Assembly (NCBI GenBank): GCA_951802425.1
Contig: OX637798.1
Span: 1,922,001-1,986,000, forward strand
Source of the DNA: Clavaria fumosa
Taxonomy: Eukaryota; Basidiomycota; Agaricomycetes; Agaricales; Clavariaceae
Length of the DNA stretch: 64,000 bases
Reading direction: 5' to 3'
The translations under genes were made by a program, and so were the position numbers. Under the pieces are notes generated by a model, which saw only the letters and a list, made by a program, of their open reading frames with translations, searched no databases and had not been told where the DNA came from. This document shows positions 49,845-61,147 of the stretch, in pieces; the first letter of the stretch is position 1; the number at the start of each line of letters is the position of its first letter.

Positions 49845-50830
49845 CCCCCCATTGCCGCACAGGATCGTAATCAGGCTTGTTGTGCCGTCGCACCGCAACC
49901 GTGGACAACATGTCCGACGAACTGCCACGTTAAAGAACAAATGGTTGGCTTACACGGTTGGTTGGGAAAGGTGTGGTGTGGCGGCTACTCAACGGCGAAC
50001 TCCGCCAGGTCGGTCCAACGCCGCTGTACTTACCAGTCGTACACGTCGCTGACACGCTTGTCGCACCAGCTCCCGCACAGCTTCCCATCCCGTTTTCTGG
50101 CCGTACACATCGCCAAGTCCTGTGCTCTCCCGATCACGATGATGGACGAGTCCGACTCGGGGGTTGATTCGTGAGGATGTTCACAGATGAGGCGTGCAAG
50201 ACGTTCCCCTAGTTGCACACAAGTGTCAAATTTGTACGGCGTGGAGGTCCTGACCTGGTATGGTTTCAAGACATTCGGGTTCAACAATGCAACGAGTCCT
50301 CCTGATTCAGCTTCGAACGCGCCATGGCTCTAGCCTTCTGCCTTCTGCCTCCGTTTCCCGCAAAGACAAAGTCAAATCCGTCCGCCTAAAACAGCAGCGA
50401 GTCCAGGAACGCATCGCCCCGCGTGACGGCTGTGCCCCCGTCACAGATGACGTCGACCGAGAACGGCACCGAAGTCGATGAGCTTCACGTTTACGTACTT
50501 CTTCCTGGGCTGAGGAGGCAATGAGGCCTTCACTTTGCTCGGATGGTCCTTTTTCTCCGATTTGCTGTCATCCTGCTCCATGCCATCCTCGTGCCCACCA
50601 GGGCAATGGTGACCCAATCGCCTGCTACTGGCACACCATAGCCTTGCTAATGCGGTAAAAGTCTCAACGCAGAATAGAGACGGGAGTGCGAGAGGTAGTG
50701 CTGCACAGTGAGGTATTCCTGCTAATTTCCTGGACGTCTTCATGCAGGACCTAGCTAGCAATCCTCAACCCTGAGTGCACTACCAGTGGACCGCGAGCGG
50801 GAAGTACGCACTTGAGACGGATTCCTGAGT
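49845..50830 (-). pseudogene. Partial MCM10 pseudogene, introns retained
   Basis: Colinear with 45880-46945 of MCM10: start of exon 5 (CGCACCGCAACCGTGG), intron, zinc-finger exon (CTARKRDGKLCGSWC), intron, LKPYQV exon, and the OB-fold exon with YVNVKLIDFG and MEQDDSKSEKK. Many small deletions and frameshifts (for example in the FLNLLLFEAD region) leave no long ORF. Introns are present, so it arose by DNA duplication about 4 kb from the parent and in the same orientation. Confidence 0.9.
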
Positions 50831-50996
50831 CTTATGCATACGATCGATGACTAGCCATACACGTTATTGGAATGTCGACTGTATCACAGGTACTAAGTCG
50901 GTGCTCAAATTGGAAGGCGCGAGAAAATAGAATATGAGGTGGCTGTGAGTCATTGCCAGTCGCTCGAATAAATCAAAGGCCTCAACGTCCTCAACC

Positions 50997-52823
50997 ATGG
51001 CAGGCGAAGCGACACGGCGCAAATTACACGAAGACTCCGCATCCGAGGACGAGGGAGAAGAAAACATCGACGTGGTCCCCAAGATTGACATTGACGTCTC
51101 AAAACTGACCCCCTTGTCGCCAGAAGTCATATCCAAGCAGGTGAGTAAGCGCGTTTTCGGGCTAGCCAACGGTTTACGAATGGCAATGCACATTGTAGGC
51201 TACGATAAACTTAGGTCGGTCCAAAGTCGCTTCCTTGGCCCAACGCTGATCGGCCGTTTTGCCAGGAACTATCGGTCATGTCGCCCACGGAAAGTCAACA
51301 GTCGTGAAAGCCATATCTGGTGTCATGACGGTTCGATTCAAGAACGAGCTCGTCCGCAATATCACAATTAAACTCGGCTATGCTAACGCCAAAGTACGTT
51401 CATGCCTGCTCCTCACTCCTAGCGAAACATTACTCATTCTAGCGGTACCGTGCCAGATTTATAAATGCGACAATGCGGCCTGTCCGCGACCAGGCTGTTA
51501 TCGCTCTTACCCTTCGCACAAGGAGGACAATCCGCCCTGCGAACGGCTGGGCTGCGGTGGACGGTACAAACTCGTGCGCCACGTCTCCTTCGTCGACTGC
51601 CCAGGCCACGACATCCTCATGGCCACCATGCTGAACGGCGCCGCCGTCATGGACGCCGCGCTCCTACTCATCGCCGGCAACGAGACGTGCCCCCAGCCGC
51701 AGACGTCTGAACACCTCGCCGCCGTTGAGATCATGAAACTGGAAAACATCATCATCCTTCAAAATAAGGTCGACCTTATCAAAGAGGCCGCTGCTATCGA
51801 GCATCAAAAAAGTATTGCATCCTTCGTTAAAGGTCGTCCATTCCCTTCGTCCAATGCATTAAGCTACTAACGCGCACTTTATCCTTCGACGGCCAACGGC
51901 CGACTCACAACACGCGCCCCGCGCCCTCGCCCTAAAACGAAAGGCACCGTCGCCGAGTCGTCGCCGATCGTGCCAATCTCCGCACAGCTCAAGTACAACA
52001 TCGACGCCGTAAACGAGTACATTGTGAAGCACATCCCGATCCCGGTGCGCGACTTCACGTCGGACCCGCGGCTGATCGTGATCCGCTCGTTCGACGTGAA
52101 CAAGCCCGGCGCGGAGATCGACGACCTCAAGGGCGGCGTCGCAGGCGGCTCGATCCTCACAGGCGTCCTCCGCGTTGGGCAGGAGGTTGAGATCCGCCCC
52201 GGCATCGTCACCAAGGATAGCGCGGGCCGCAACAGGTGCAAGCCCATCTTTAGCAGAATTATGAGTCTGCATGCGGAGAACAATCTGCTCCAGTTTGCCG
52301 TGCCCGGCGGCCTCATCGGTGTCGGCACGAGGATAGATCCCACCCTTTGCAGGGCTGATCGGCTAGTGGGCCAAGTCTTGGGTGCCGTTGGAAAGCTACC
52401 CAAGATCTACACTGGTATCATCCCTCCTTTATAGCCGCACGACCTCTCCGCTAATCAGAGTAACAAAAGAACTGGAGATTAGTCTGTTCCTGCTTCGTCG
52501 ACTTCTTGGCGTCAAAACCGAAGATAAGAAGCAGACCAGAGTTGCCAAGCTTGTCAAGAACGAGCTGCTGCTCATCAATATCGGGTCGACGTCAACCGGC
52601 GGCCGCGTACTTAGCGTCAAAGCGGACCTGGCGAAGATCCAGCTCACTTCACCTGCTTGCACCGAGATCGGGGAGAAAGTGGCCCTATCCAGGAGAATCG
52701 AAAAACATTGGCGGCTCGTCGGTGCGTAGCCCTCATATTTCCTGATCATGCGTCAGAGATTTATCCTCCTGGTCGATAGGTTGGGGGAGTGTACAAAGAG
52801 GGACAGTTTTAGAAGTAAGCTAG
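50997..52823 (+). CDS. Translation initiation factor eIF2 subunit gamma, 476 aa
   Basis: Exons 50997-51140, 51199-51214 (16 nt), 51266-51393, 51457-51832, 51944-52414, 52470-52721 and 52780-52823 join in frame. The 16-nt exon gives ATINLG before [11 protein letters not shown], the G1 GTP-binding loop. Then come [14 protein letters not shown], the zinc-ribbon-like insert ([25 protein letters not shown]), G3 DCPGHD, G4 NKVDL, and SAQLKYNID (G5). Domain II and III motifs are [16 protein letters not shown] and [19 protein letters not shown], ending GWGSVQRG. eIF2 gamma binds GTP and initiator Met-tRNA in the ternary complex (yeast GCD11, human EIF2S3). The C-terminus requires the last intron; reading through would stop at RLVGA. 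Confidence 0.97.
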
Positions 52824-52928
52824 AGTGAATCATAACCAGCCTTCTTTACTGTACTATTGTGTGGTTCCTCCGTGTCACTGAAAGTCGCTAGGACATTCAC
52901 AAGGGAATATGCATGTCAATGTCTAGGT

Positions 52929-54725
52929 CTATGTCCCAGGGAAACCAGGGATGAGATCCAGCTCACGAGGATCCACGCCCTCGAAAGACTTATTTTTGAC
53001 TCTTCGAGACTGTAGCTCTCGCCTGGCGAGCCAAAGATGGAGGAGATGTATGCAGTCTTTTGCCTGGAATATGCAAATCAACAATCAGCCTTCCTCTGCG
53101 TAGACAGGTCGTGACTTACCACGACGAAAACGCCAAACCCAATCAAGTTTCTCCACCTGTTTTGGGAAAGTTCAGTCTGGCCGAACACGGCTGGCCATAG
53201 AGAAGGGGAATAATGTACCAGACGGGGTCACCATCTGCCCAAGTACTACTCCCCCTCCACACCTGTCCCCACATCAGCCTAAAAGTCAGCCCAACCTTGC
53301 CCACGATCCCCAGCCCGCTCCACCGGGCGAAGCCTGCGGGGCCCTCCCACCACTCCTGCGAGGGCATGACCTTGAGCTCCCGCGGATAGATAGCGAGGAA
53401 GCGTCGGAGCAGACTCGAATGCGCCGACAGCTTGTACAGAATCCACCCCATCACGTTCGAGATCTTGGGTATGATGAGAGCGCCGCCGATCAGGCGTCCC
53501 AGCGACGCGCCGTTCACATGGATTGTATGCTCGGCAACAGCCGCGGCCGCGTCGGCATGGCCGTTGTTCGCGTTGGGATCCGCCGGCGGCAGCGGGGGTT
53601 GCTGCTGCTGTGGTTGCAGGCCCTGCGGCCCCTGCGGCGGCATAGGCCCCACGCCAAAGCGGAGACGCAGACGCGGAAGCCCGCCCTCCATCCTGAAGCG
53701 CGGCCCACGCGGGCGGCGCTGCGGCGTCGTGTTCATGACGTAGTGCGTGAGCCGCGTCCAGCATACCCTATACAGGGCACGGACCAAGGGCAACACGAGC
53801 ATGCCAAGAAGGCCCGTCGATGGCGGCCAGTGTATGGAGAGTACGTCGACCACGGAACGGTGCTGCGGCGCAGCGCCGAACCCACTGTAAGTGCGCCGCC
53901 ACGCTGCAACTACGCGGTCGCGCGAGGCAACTGGAGTTGAGTTGGGCCAGGAGAGGAGAAGGGGGATGATGGGGAGCATATTGGAAGCGAGCGGGGTGCG
54001 CGAGAGGATGAGTGAGGCTGGGATGAGGGGCAGGTTGATAAAGGCATGCCATGGCCAGTTGGCAGGATCGTCAGTCAAAAGAAGATTATACATCCTGCGC
54101 AACGTGTGAGGAAGATCTTAGAAGGATGGTGTAGGGCGAACTGACTCTTTGCCAATGAACTGTTCTAAGGCGTGCGCACCATATGCAGTGCTGAGGGTGT
54201 ACAGTCCTGAGCAAGAACTTGAGTGAGACCGAGTGCCGTCGACTAAGCGGTCTGCTCACCCGTTCCAAACGTCACCGCAATAGCAGAAAGGCTGGCACCA
54301 GTGACCAGCTTGCCCATGACGGACAAGGTTCTGTTTCCTGCATCCAAATATCTCAAAATGGGGGGATTTTCGCTTTCCAGCTCATATGTCGCGCCGCACT
54401 GCGGACATTTGAGCGCATTGGCGGCCAAGGTACGGTCCTGCTGGCTCGCCCGTATCCAGTGGAGAAGACAAGATTCGTGTGCTATTAGGGTGCAATTACA
54501 TGGATGGGTCCATGCTCTTGGAGGGTCTTCTGGGTCTGCGCATGTCATATAAGAGCGCCCATGGCTGGGGCACAGATATGGGACGCACGATCATATCGTT
54601 CCTCTTCACGACAGATGTAGCACAGCTTGACCTGCGTTGATCCCGGTTCAATCGCGCCGCATTGACACAGAGGATACATGGCTCACCCGCAAGTCATCAA
54701 CAGTTGGAAATCTCAGCTCGCTCAT
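52929..54725 (-). CDS. RING-CH (MARCH5-like) membrane E3 ubiquitin ligase, 488 aa
   Basis: Seven exons: 54687-54725, 54589-54631, 54260-54535, 54146-54206, 53219-54094, 53120-53156 and 52929-53063. RING-CH finger at residues about 14-75: CYICREEE, THPCNCTLIAHESCLLHWI, CPQCGATYEL (C4HC3 with the Cys/His order of RINGv domains). Hydrophobic helices follow (GASLSAIAVTFGTGLYTL, FINLPLIPASLIL, a third near GLLGMLVLPLVRALY), a layout shared with MARCH5, a mitochondrial outer membrane ligase. A Gln/Pro-rich low-complexity loop lies in the middle. The C-terminus reads WWRNLIGFGVFVV then KNKSFEGVDPRELDLIPGFPGT. Localisation is inferred from the family. Confidence 0.88.
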
Positions 54726-55009
54726 CGTAGCGCTGGTATGGACAAGCTCATTGTCGAAACTGGCTTACAATTGAATCTCCGAGTTGAGAATTCAATCCAC
54801 GATTAAAAAGCCGACAAGGTGGAAGGATTCAACGGTTGGTCGGGGAATTGTCAAAGCTCAACGACTTATTTTTCGGTATGTACAGCACAAAGAAGGGCTA
54901 CGTCAAACGACATTTTTGAGAGAGGAACAAAATTCGGAACATAGAACTCATGGAGAGAGGAGAACATATTTGGAAACTTAACGTGCGTGTTTTTTATCCT
55001 CAAGCACTT

Positions 55010-56065
55010 TCAAGGCGGAGTCACCGCCTTGTCCTCCTCCTTCCTGCCATCACGTTCATCCACGGGAGGAGTCATGGCTCTATCCTTCGGGGATGCGCTG
55101 CGCTTCCTCTCAGGCGTAGCGCTCCGTTTTCTCTTATTGTCTTTCGGCTCGTGCTCTCGATCGCGGTCTCGATCTCGTCCACGTTCTCGGTCGCGGTCGC
55201 GGTCACGGTCACGGATTTCTCGGTCTCGGTGGTCGCGGTCGTGGTCGTCACGTCGGTCGCGGTCCCGGTCGCGATCTCGGTCTCGGTCTCGGTCACGATC
55301 GCGGTCTCGTTCTCGGTCGCGGTCACGATCGTCGTCACGGCGGCGAGGGCTTCGGGAGCGATCACGACGGGAAGGTCGAGGCGGGGACCTGTCGTAGCGC
55401 CAGACCGATGACGGCGGGTTTTTCGCCCACTACAGCATATTATTGATGTCATCGCAAAGGTGGCGGCATCGAGAGTAGAACTGACCTGAATGCTCAACCT
55501 GGACCCCTCGAAGTACCTTCCATGCCTGTGCGGAGATTGGATCAGAGCCGTAGAAGATGGAACAACTCAAAATCCGTTCACATGTCGTAGTAGGCGTCTT
55601 CGGCATCGCGCTGGCTGCGAAATTCGACGAATGCATAACTGAAGATGACGTCGAGGACGTTCGTTGAGCGATCGTAGGTCTCGTGATCGGACGACAACGA
55701 CATGAAGAAGAATTCGGGCGGATCGCGAGCGAATGAAAGCGAAGGCTATGAGTTTTGGCAGCCGAAATCGAATCGACGAGAGCGTATTCGTGCTCGCTTC
55801 GCCTCGCATGGTCGATGTCGACTACGTGCCGCAAACGAAGCTACAAAGTTCTAAATATGATGAACTTACGGATTGCTGTTGGCCTGTAGGTTGCGAGGAG
55901 CTGGGACATCGCAACGAACCAAAGGACCAAATCTACATGACCGGCACAATGAATGTATGCGCTTGTAGTTGTTTTGGAACAAAAAACATACCGCTCGAAC
56001 TCATAGGCAAGGTCGCGAGCGCGAGTCGCTGGATGAAAACCACTCACGAAGAGAATACGAGGCAT
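55010..56065 (-). CDS. SR-type RNA-binding protein with RD/RE-repeat tail, 217 aa
   Basis: Exons 55992-56065, 55870-55932, 55582-55638, 55486-55525 and 55010-55429 join in frame. A single RRM at residues 1-78: RNP2-like ILFVSGFHP, FGPLVRCDVPAP, RNP1-like YAFVEFRSQ, DAEDAYYDMHGR, LSIQWAKNPP. After a short SP/RS stretch (RRDRSRSPRRR) comes a run of about 60 alternating Arg-Asp/Glu dipeptides, then a Lys/Pro-rich tail (KRKRSATPERKRSASP, AVTPP). RRM plus RS/RD tails are typical of splicing factors of the SR family. Alternating RD mimics phosphorylated RS. The opposite strand of the repeat reads as Ser-Arg and is a shadow. Intron 2 (231 bp) is unusually long for this locus. Confidence 0.88.
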
Positions 56066-56222
56066 CTTTCCGCTCTGTCTACGCGTTTACGAGAAAAGAT
56101 GCGACACGGTACGAAGGCCACGAAGGGGGAGGAGAGGCGTGAGGCCAATTGAAACGGAGTTTTAAAAAAGCTACTGTTTGTTTGGTTGCGACGGTGCAAA
56201 TAATGTCAAATAACCGGGTTAT
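56066..56222. promoter_or_regulatory. 157-bp divergent promoter between the SR protein and the PPR gene
   Basis: The two start codons point away from each other across 157 bp. No TATA box is obvious, and no ORF uses the space on the minus strand. Confidence 0.55.
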
Positions 56223-58652
56223 ATGCTCGTCAATGTACGCGTCGCAACGTGGTTTTCAGCTCGACGTTTCTCCGTCCAATCTTCAACTGGCGAGCGCGTA
56301 TCAGCACCTGTTCGTCGAGATATTCGTTTAACGACATCTCAACTTATGAAGGAGTACCAGTATGCGCAAACCTGTACGTTTTGGGAGCTAATCCATGCAC
56401 TCAAATGCCCAGGCAATAAGCCTGAACTGCACCAAGCGCTCGGACAGAACAAAATCGCCCTCGAAACATACGATTTATGGGCGTCTGTAATTCGTGCCCC
56501 CAACGTACTCGACGCGCTGATGCTGCTAGAACGTCAAGGAATCTCAACAAAGCCTCTGGAGGGGGATACTGAGAATGGCCTTACATCGGCTCAGCGGAAC
56601 ACGCTGCCTTCATGGGTCTTATTTCATTTAGCAGCAAACCGCGTCAGGACGCGCATAGACTCGCAAGCTCTGTTGGATTTGACATTCGCTCAGATGCCAC
56701 ACGTTCCTAGCAGACTTCAGGCACCGCTTCTCGTCTTCACCACCGTCAACCTCGCTGGGTTTGCCCACCTTGCGCCAATCCGACGGATCGTGGAACGTTT
56801 TTTGACTATGCCGCTAACCCGCCCGGCACTAAATTTCAATTTGTTGTTAAATGCCTTGTCACTCCTTCCCTCTTCAGAGGAGGCTGCTCGTTTGGTCGTG
56901 CAGATTATCCATACCATGAAAGCGCGCGGGGTTAAACTACACTCCGATACATACGTCTATCTTCTATCCGACCGCTTCGTCACGACTCAATTGTCGAAGA
57001 CTCTTTGGAAGCAAATGCGTGAAGAAGGGTTTACCCCGAGTGTAGAACACTTAGAGGCTTTCCTCCGCGTCTTCGCCAGCAACGGACTCGTTACTGACGC
57101 GAAGCGCTATTTCCCCCTGATTCGCGAGCAAGCTTTCGCGGAACCGGGTTCTGACATACCGCTTGGCTTTCGCTTGCGTGAACGCGACAACACGCCGGGC
57201 GGCTCGATACATCCTTCTCATACGCTTCGCATCGCGTCATTCGGCAGACACTGCCCGCTCGCCTTTCAATATCTCCGTCGCATGTTCATGGCCCAAGACC
57301 GTATCACTTCTAAGGACTCAGTTCGTCCACCCAAGAAAGCTGTAGATAACTACGACTGGACGACCACACTTTCCGTCCTCTCCAAAGATATGAGGATCCC
57401 ATGGCCGATCTTGCACAAAATCTTGAAAGTTGGGTCATCCAAGATAGCCTCGTTCCGTCCCACCGCGGCGACTTTCACAGTGGTCATCCAAGCACTTCTA
57501 CACCGGAAACGATATCGAACCGCTAAGCATCTTTTCTACAAGTTTATGGGCACTTTCAGACTTGACCGAAAGGCCCTCACGGTGGGATTGCAAGCTCTTA
57601 CTCGAGGCGGGAGACCGCATGAGGCGTTTGCGCTGCTCGAGAGATATGCCGGACCAGCTGTTGCCGTCGAACCATCTGATGGTTTGCAGGATTTGCATTC
57701 AGGACCTATGAGAAAGATAAATACCATTGTGTTCAATGAGTTTCTGATCAGCTTGGCCAGGATACGGCGGCCGGATGTTGTCTTCGCACTTTGGGACTAC
57801 ATGCAAGTACTTTATGGGCTGCGCCCCGATGCCCTCACGCTCAACATCCTCTTCACGTCTGCTCGTGTCGCGACGAAAACATCCGAGAATCTTGGCGGCG
57901 CGCTTGCGCACATCAGATCAATGCTTCGCAAACACCCCTTACCCGTCGTCCCTCTCAGCAGGGACGAAGCCGTTGCATACATCGTCAAGTTGCTTATCGA
58001 TCGGACAGGGCTGCCTCGGTGTACTATGACTGGAAATGGTCTGTGGAGGGGGATCCCATCGTGGCAGGTTACCGTCGCCATATTCGAGAGGGTGATACTC
58101 GGCAATTGGCCCGAGCTCAGGCATGTAGCGCCTCCTGCCATTCTCATGACCGCCCACTCAGACTCTCCTCACCTGAGGGACATGGTGATGAATCTCGTCA
58201 GGGATCCCGGAGCTTCGCCACTGCCTCTGCGCTCGACTCAGGACATCGTGGGGGCTGAATACCCCGAGATCGTGCCCACCGACGAGACGTTTTTCCGTTA
58301 TCTCCAGGTCGTCGGGACGCACGGTTTGCCTTCGGAGATACCACAGGCACTTGCATGGATGCGAGCACTGAAGGTGCAGCCCTCAGCGCGGACTCTGGCC
58401 CTGTCGCTGGCGTTGTGGAGCGAGGTGAGCCGCCTTCCATGGCTTGAAAGCTGGGTGGGCGAGAACAAAAGCGAATACCAGCGGCTCAAGACCTGGATGG
58501 CAGACTGGGTCGGGGCGAAGAAGGTACCCACGGAAAAGGACGTGTTCGATTGGTTGGTCATCGTGGGCAAGATGACAGAAGCTCCCGCCACCACTTGCAC
58601 CACCAGCCGGGTTGACTTATATGCACACCCTAGACCACGACGTCTGGGCTAA
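56223..58652 (+). CDS. PPR-type mitochondrial protein, 809 aa, intronless
   Basis: One long ORF without introns. The first about 25 residues (MLVNVRVATWFSARRFSVQSS) are Arg/Ser-rich and lack acid, as in mitochondrial presequences. The body is helical with PPR-like pairs: FNLLLNALSLLPSSEEAARL...MKARGVKLHSDTYVYLL; MREEGFTPSVEHLEAFLRVFASNGLV; TFTVVIQALLHRKRYRTAKHLF; MQVLYGLRPDALTLNILF. PPR proteins bind organelle RNA for processing or translation. The repeats are loose and I cannot assign a target. An ATG upstream at 56149 opens a different frame and was not used. Confidence 0.8.
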   Translation: MLVNVRVATWFSARRFSVQSSTGERVSAPVRRDIRLTTSQLMKEYQYAQTCTFWELIHALKCPGNKPELHQALGQNKIALETYDLWASVIRAPNVLDALMLLERQGISTKPLEGDTENGLTSAQRNTLPSWVLFHLAANRVRTRIDSQALLDLTFAQMPHVPSRLQAPLLVFTTVNLAGFAHLAPIRRIVERFLTMPLTRPALNFNLLLNALSLLPSSEEAARLVVQIIHTMKARGVKLHSDTYVYLLSDRFVTTQLSKTLWKQMREEGFTPSVEHLEAFLRVFASNGLVTDAKRYFPLIREQAFAEPGSDIPLGFRLRERDNTPGGSIHPSHTLRIASFGRHCPLAFQYLRRMFMAQDRITSKDSVRPPKKAVDNYDWTTTLSVLSKDMRIPWPILHKILKVGSSKIASFRPTAATFTVVIQALLHRKRYRTAKHLFYKFMGTFRLDRKALTVGLQALTRGGRPHEAFALLERYAGPAVAVEPSDGLQDLHSGPMRKINTIVFNEFLISLARIRRPDVVFALWDYMQVLYGLRPDALTLNILFTSARVATKTSENLGGALAHIRSMLRKHPLPVVPLSRDEAVAYIVKLLIDRTGLPRCTMTGNGLWRGIPSWQVTVAIFERVILGNWPELRHVAPPAILMTAHSDSPHLRDMVMNLVRDPGASPLPLRSTQDIVGAEYPEIVPTDETFFRYLQVVGTHGLPSEIPQALAWMRALKVQPSARTLALSLALWSEVSRLPWLESWVGENKSEYQRLKTWMADWVGAKKVPTEKDVFDWLVIVGKMTEAPATTCTTSRVDLYAHPRPRRLG

Positions 58653-59774
58653 CGGGGGAATTGGCTCTTGTTCAGAATGTGGGCTCAAACGGGTTCTTCC
58701 CTACTTGTGAGATAAGGCCAGTTTTCTGCGTCTGTTGCGTTCCCTCAATACCCGCCGTTTCTCTATCCTATCATTATTTAAAGTGGGGCATGAGATCCGT
58801 CCCTTGCGTGTATTGGTAGTATGATAATCACTACACATATGTCGCTTGCCTTGCACCCTTCGTCATAGCTATCGCATACTACGTGTAATATACACACTAC
58901 TCGCTGTAGGCTCTCTGGTGGTGTTGTCTCCGCTAACTTATTTAGCGGGTTTACCGAACAAGCTGATATACAGAATGTTGTTGTTTCAACTTTTGGCAGT
59001 GCAATGCATACCATCACTATTGTAGTTATTGCCAGGTCTTGAGATAGCAAAAAAAGATGTAGAGCCAAGGTTGGAATTTGCAGAATCCTGGAAATATGAG
59101 GCACTTGGTTGATGAGGGGTGGGAGAAGGCAGGCAGGGGAGGTGGTGAACCTTAGTCTAAGACCTGCTGAGATACTCTCTTCTTTGGGCATTTTGTCAGT
59201 GTCAGTGTCACCCATCATTTATGGCAGTGAGTGTACAGATCCTGCTCAGTGCCATTGATAAGCTTGAATCCTCATTGCCCTCAACATTTTGTGCTGCTGC
59301 ACCTTTTACCCATCACTGTGGACCCAATAGCAGGTTGATATCACCATCTGGTCAGATGATTTATGACTTTCATCCAAAAGACAGGTGACAGGTGATTTCA
59401 GAATTAAGGGATATTTATTGTCCTTTACAAAAAAACATGACTTGTTCTACTCAAAATATTGGAGTCACATTATCTCAACAATGGCTGAACCTTCCATGGT
59501 CCTGTCAGGTTAGTACAAGGGTCAAGCAGAAACAGAAATGTAAGAGTGGAGTCCAGTCAGAGTCCAAGATTGAAGTAGTGGAGAAGTAACTAGGAATGTC
59601 AGAACAGAGTGGGACTGCAGCCTCAACATATGTGTTGTGCTGCCACATATATATGTGTCTCTATTTACCAGATAGACTCAATGCCAAGGGCAAGGTCAAA
59701 AGTCCAAGATGAAACTCCAGAGTCCATCAAAGTTTTGCAGAGTTGATCAGATAACATCAAGGATGTTGAGGAGT
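58653..59774. other. Intergenic, probably decayed repeats, no gene recognised
   Basis: The 3' flank of the PPR gene passes into AT-richer DNA. ORFs at 58778-59218 (minus) and 59392-59589 (plus) lack family features. Confidence 0.5.
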
Positions 59775-59901
59775 CATCAGCAAAACAGCTTGGCTAAATA
59801 TAAGTATAGACAGGTATGGACTGGTGTGTAACACCCCAAGACAACTTGGGGTGTTATATACTGGTCCATACCAACAACTTAGCTAAGCTGTTTTGCTGAT
59901 A
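59775..59901. mobile_element. 127-bp palindromic MITE, copy 2
   Basis: CATCAGCAAAACAGCTTGGC at the left, mirrored by AAGCTGTTTTGCTGAT at the right, with the same core CAGGTATGGACTGGTGTGTA and CACCCCAAG/CTTGGGGTG loop as the copy at 6006-6142, about 54 kb away. Confidence 0.8.
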
Positions 59902-60198
59902 TATGATGAGGGCAAAAGCTCAGAGGTGTTCAGGATTGAGAGACAATGATATTCCAACTGCAGGACATGGAGTTTCTTATACTGCAAGGACAGGGGCATG
60001 GGAGAATTCCAAAACATAGTATATAACAATTGTCAGGAGGTGTTTCACCACAAGTGCATAACAAGATTCTAGAAACATAAGGACAACAATACAATAGAGA
60101 CATTCTGTTATGGATCTGGTACTGGACATGGATAGAAATGAGTCACTGGGAGTCAGAATGACTCAGATTCTATCACAGTCTAACCTACAGGACTAGCA

Positions 60199-60427
60199 TG
60201 TCAGAGTGTCTGGATGTTCTGGGCCAAGCACTCTCTTGCTGGCTTCTATGACATGAGCTTGCAGCTCCTCTGCTTCATCATGTTTCCCCTGATCTGAGTA
60301 TGTCAATGCCAAATTGTTCATGCTTGTCAGAGTGTCTGGATGTTCTGGGCCAAGCATTCTCTTGCTGGCTTCCATGACATGAACTTGCAGCTCCTCTGCT
60401 TCATCATGCTTCCCCTGTGCTGAGTAT
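60199..60427 (-). pseudogene. TPR-repeat relic (STAND/NLR C-terminal type)
   Basis: Nearly two identical 126-bp (42-aa) units on the minus strand: KHDEAEELQ, EASKR(M/V)LGPEHPDTLT, SMNNLALTYSDQG. These are kinesin-light-chain-like TPR repeats, common at the C-terminus of fungal NB-ARC proteins. The frame stops at 60193 and the upstream side is cut at 60427 by an LTR. Confidence 0.8.
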
Positions 60428-61013
60428 TGTCATGGTTGATCCAAAATCAGAAGTGTGAAGGTTGCAGTGAGGTTGTGATGAGGTTGTGAAGGTCATGTGG
60501 TAAGCAGACATTCTTCAGGCCAACTTTGAAGTAGAAAGGTGCAAGTGGAGAATATCAAAACCTAGGGAAATACATGCATCTACCATAGGTATATATACTA
60601 AGTCTGGGCCCATAGAGACAGTGTAAGTACAAGGCTGTGAGGGAAGGATGTCCAATGGAAGTGACAGTTGGGATGGAGTGAACATATCCAGGTAATGATC
60701 ATGGTGGTGTCATGACATCAGCAGGGAGAATAAGGGGTTGATGAGGGGGTGCATAGCCATCATGGGGAGAGGACAAAGATGCCAAGGGAATGGGATAGCA
60801 GTAACATAGGAAGTCCAGTAATACAAGGTAGGGATGGGGATAGTCATTTGATGTGAAAGCGACAGCTGTCACTATGTTGACAGGGTGATGGCATCCCACT
60901 TGATGTGCCATCACACAAATGGGCCATACTGTTGGTAGTCATCATGTAAGTTCCCATGACTTACCAGTCATGTGACCATGACCTTTGGTCAGTCATGTGA
61001 TGTCGCCACAACA
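60428..61013 (-). repeat. LTR of a Ty3 chromovirus, 586 bp
   Basis: On the minus strand it begins TGTTGTGGCGACATC right after a purine tract (AGGAAGGGGGATA) and ends CAACCATGACA, abutting TPR coding sequence. It holds several CATGAC/GTCATG words and a TATATATAC box at about 60589. Confidence 0.65.
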
Positions 61014-61024
61014 TATCCCCCTTC

Positions 61025-61147
61025 CTAAGATTTGGACTCCTGGACAAACTCAGCAATGGCCTCCTTTGCACCTGCAAGGTTCTTGAGTGGCTCCCAAGTA
61101 TTCTCCTCAGGTGGATAACCTACCCAGCTCACCAAATATTGGACCTT
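61025..61147 (-). pseudogene. Chromodomain end of a Ty3 chromovirus pol
   Basis: KVQYLVSWVGYPPEENTWEP, then LKNLAGAKEAIAEF and a stop at 61025. This is the C-terminal chromodomain of chromoviral integrases. The rest of pol is absent: the next base, 61148, starts another repeat. Confidence 0.85.

Noticed and set aside
51903..51943. Possible coding use of the 111-bp eIF2 gamma intron
   Set aside because: Reading through introduces stops and shifts the frame; splicing gives [18 protein letters not shown] as conserved.
54640..54660. tRNA B-box-like word GGTTCAATCGC
   Set aside because: No A box or cloverleaf around it; it lies in an intron of the RING-CH gene.
54987..55397. Plus-strand ORF of 136 aa rich in Ser-Arg dipeptides
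   Set aside because: It is the complement of the RD-repeat exon of the minus-strand RRM protein, whose five exons join in frame; the RS frame has no RRM.
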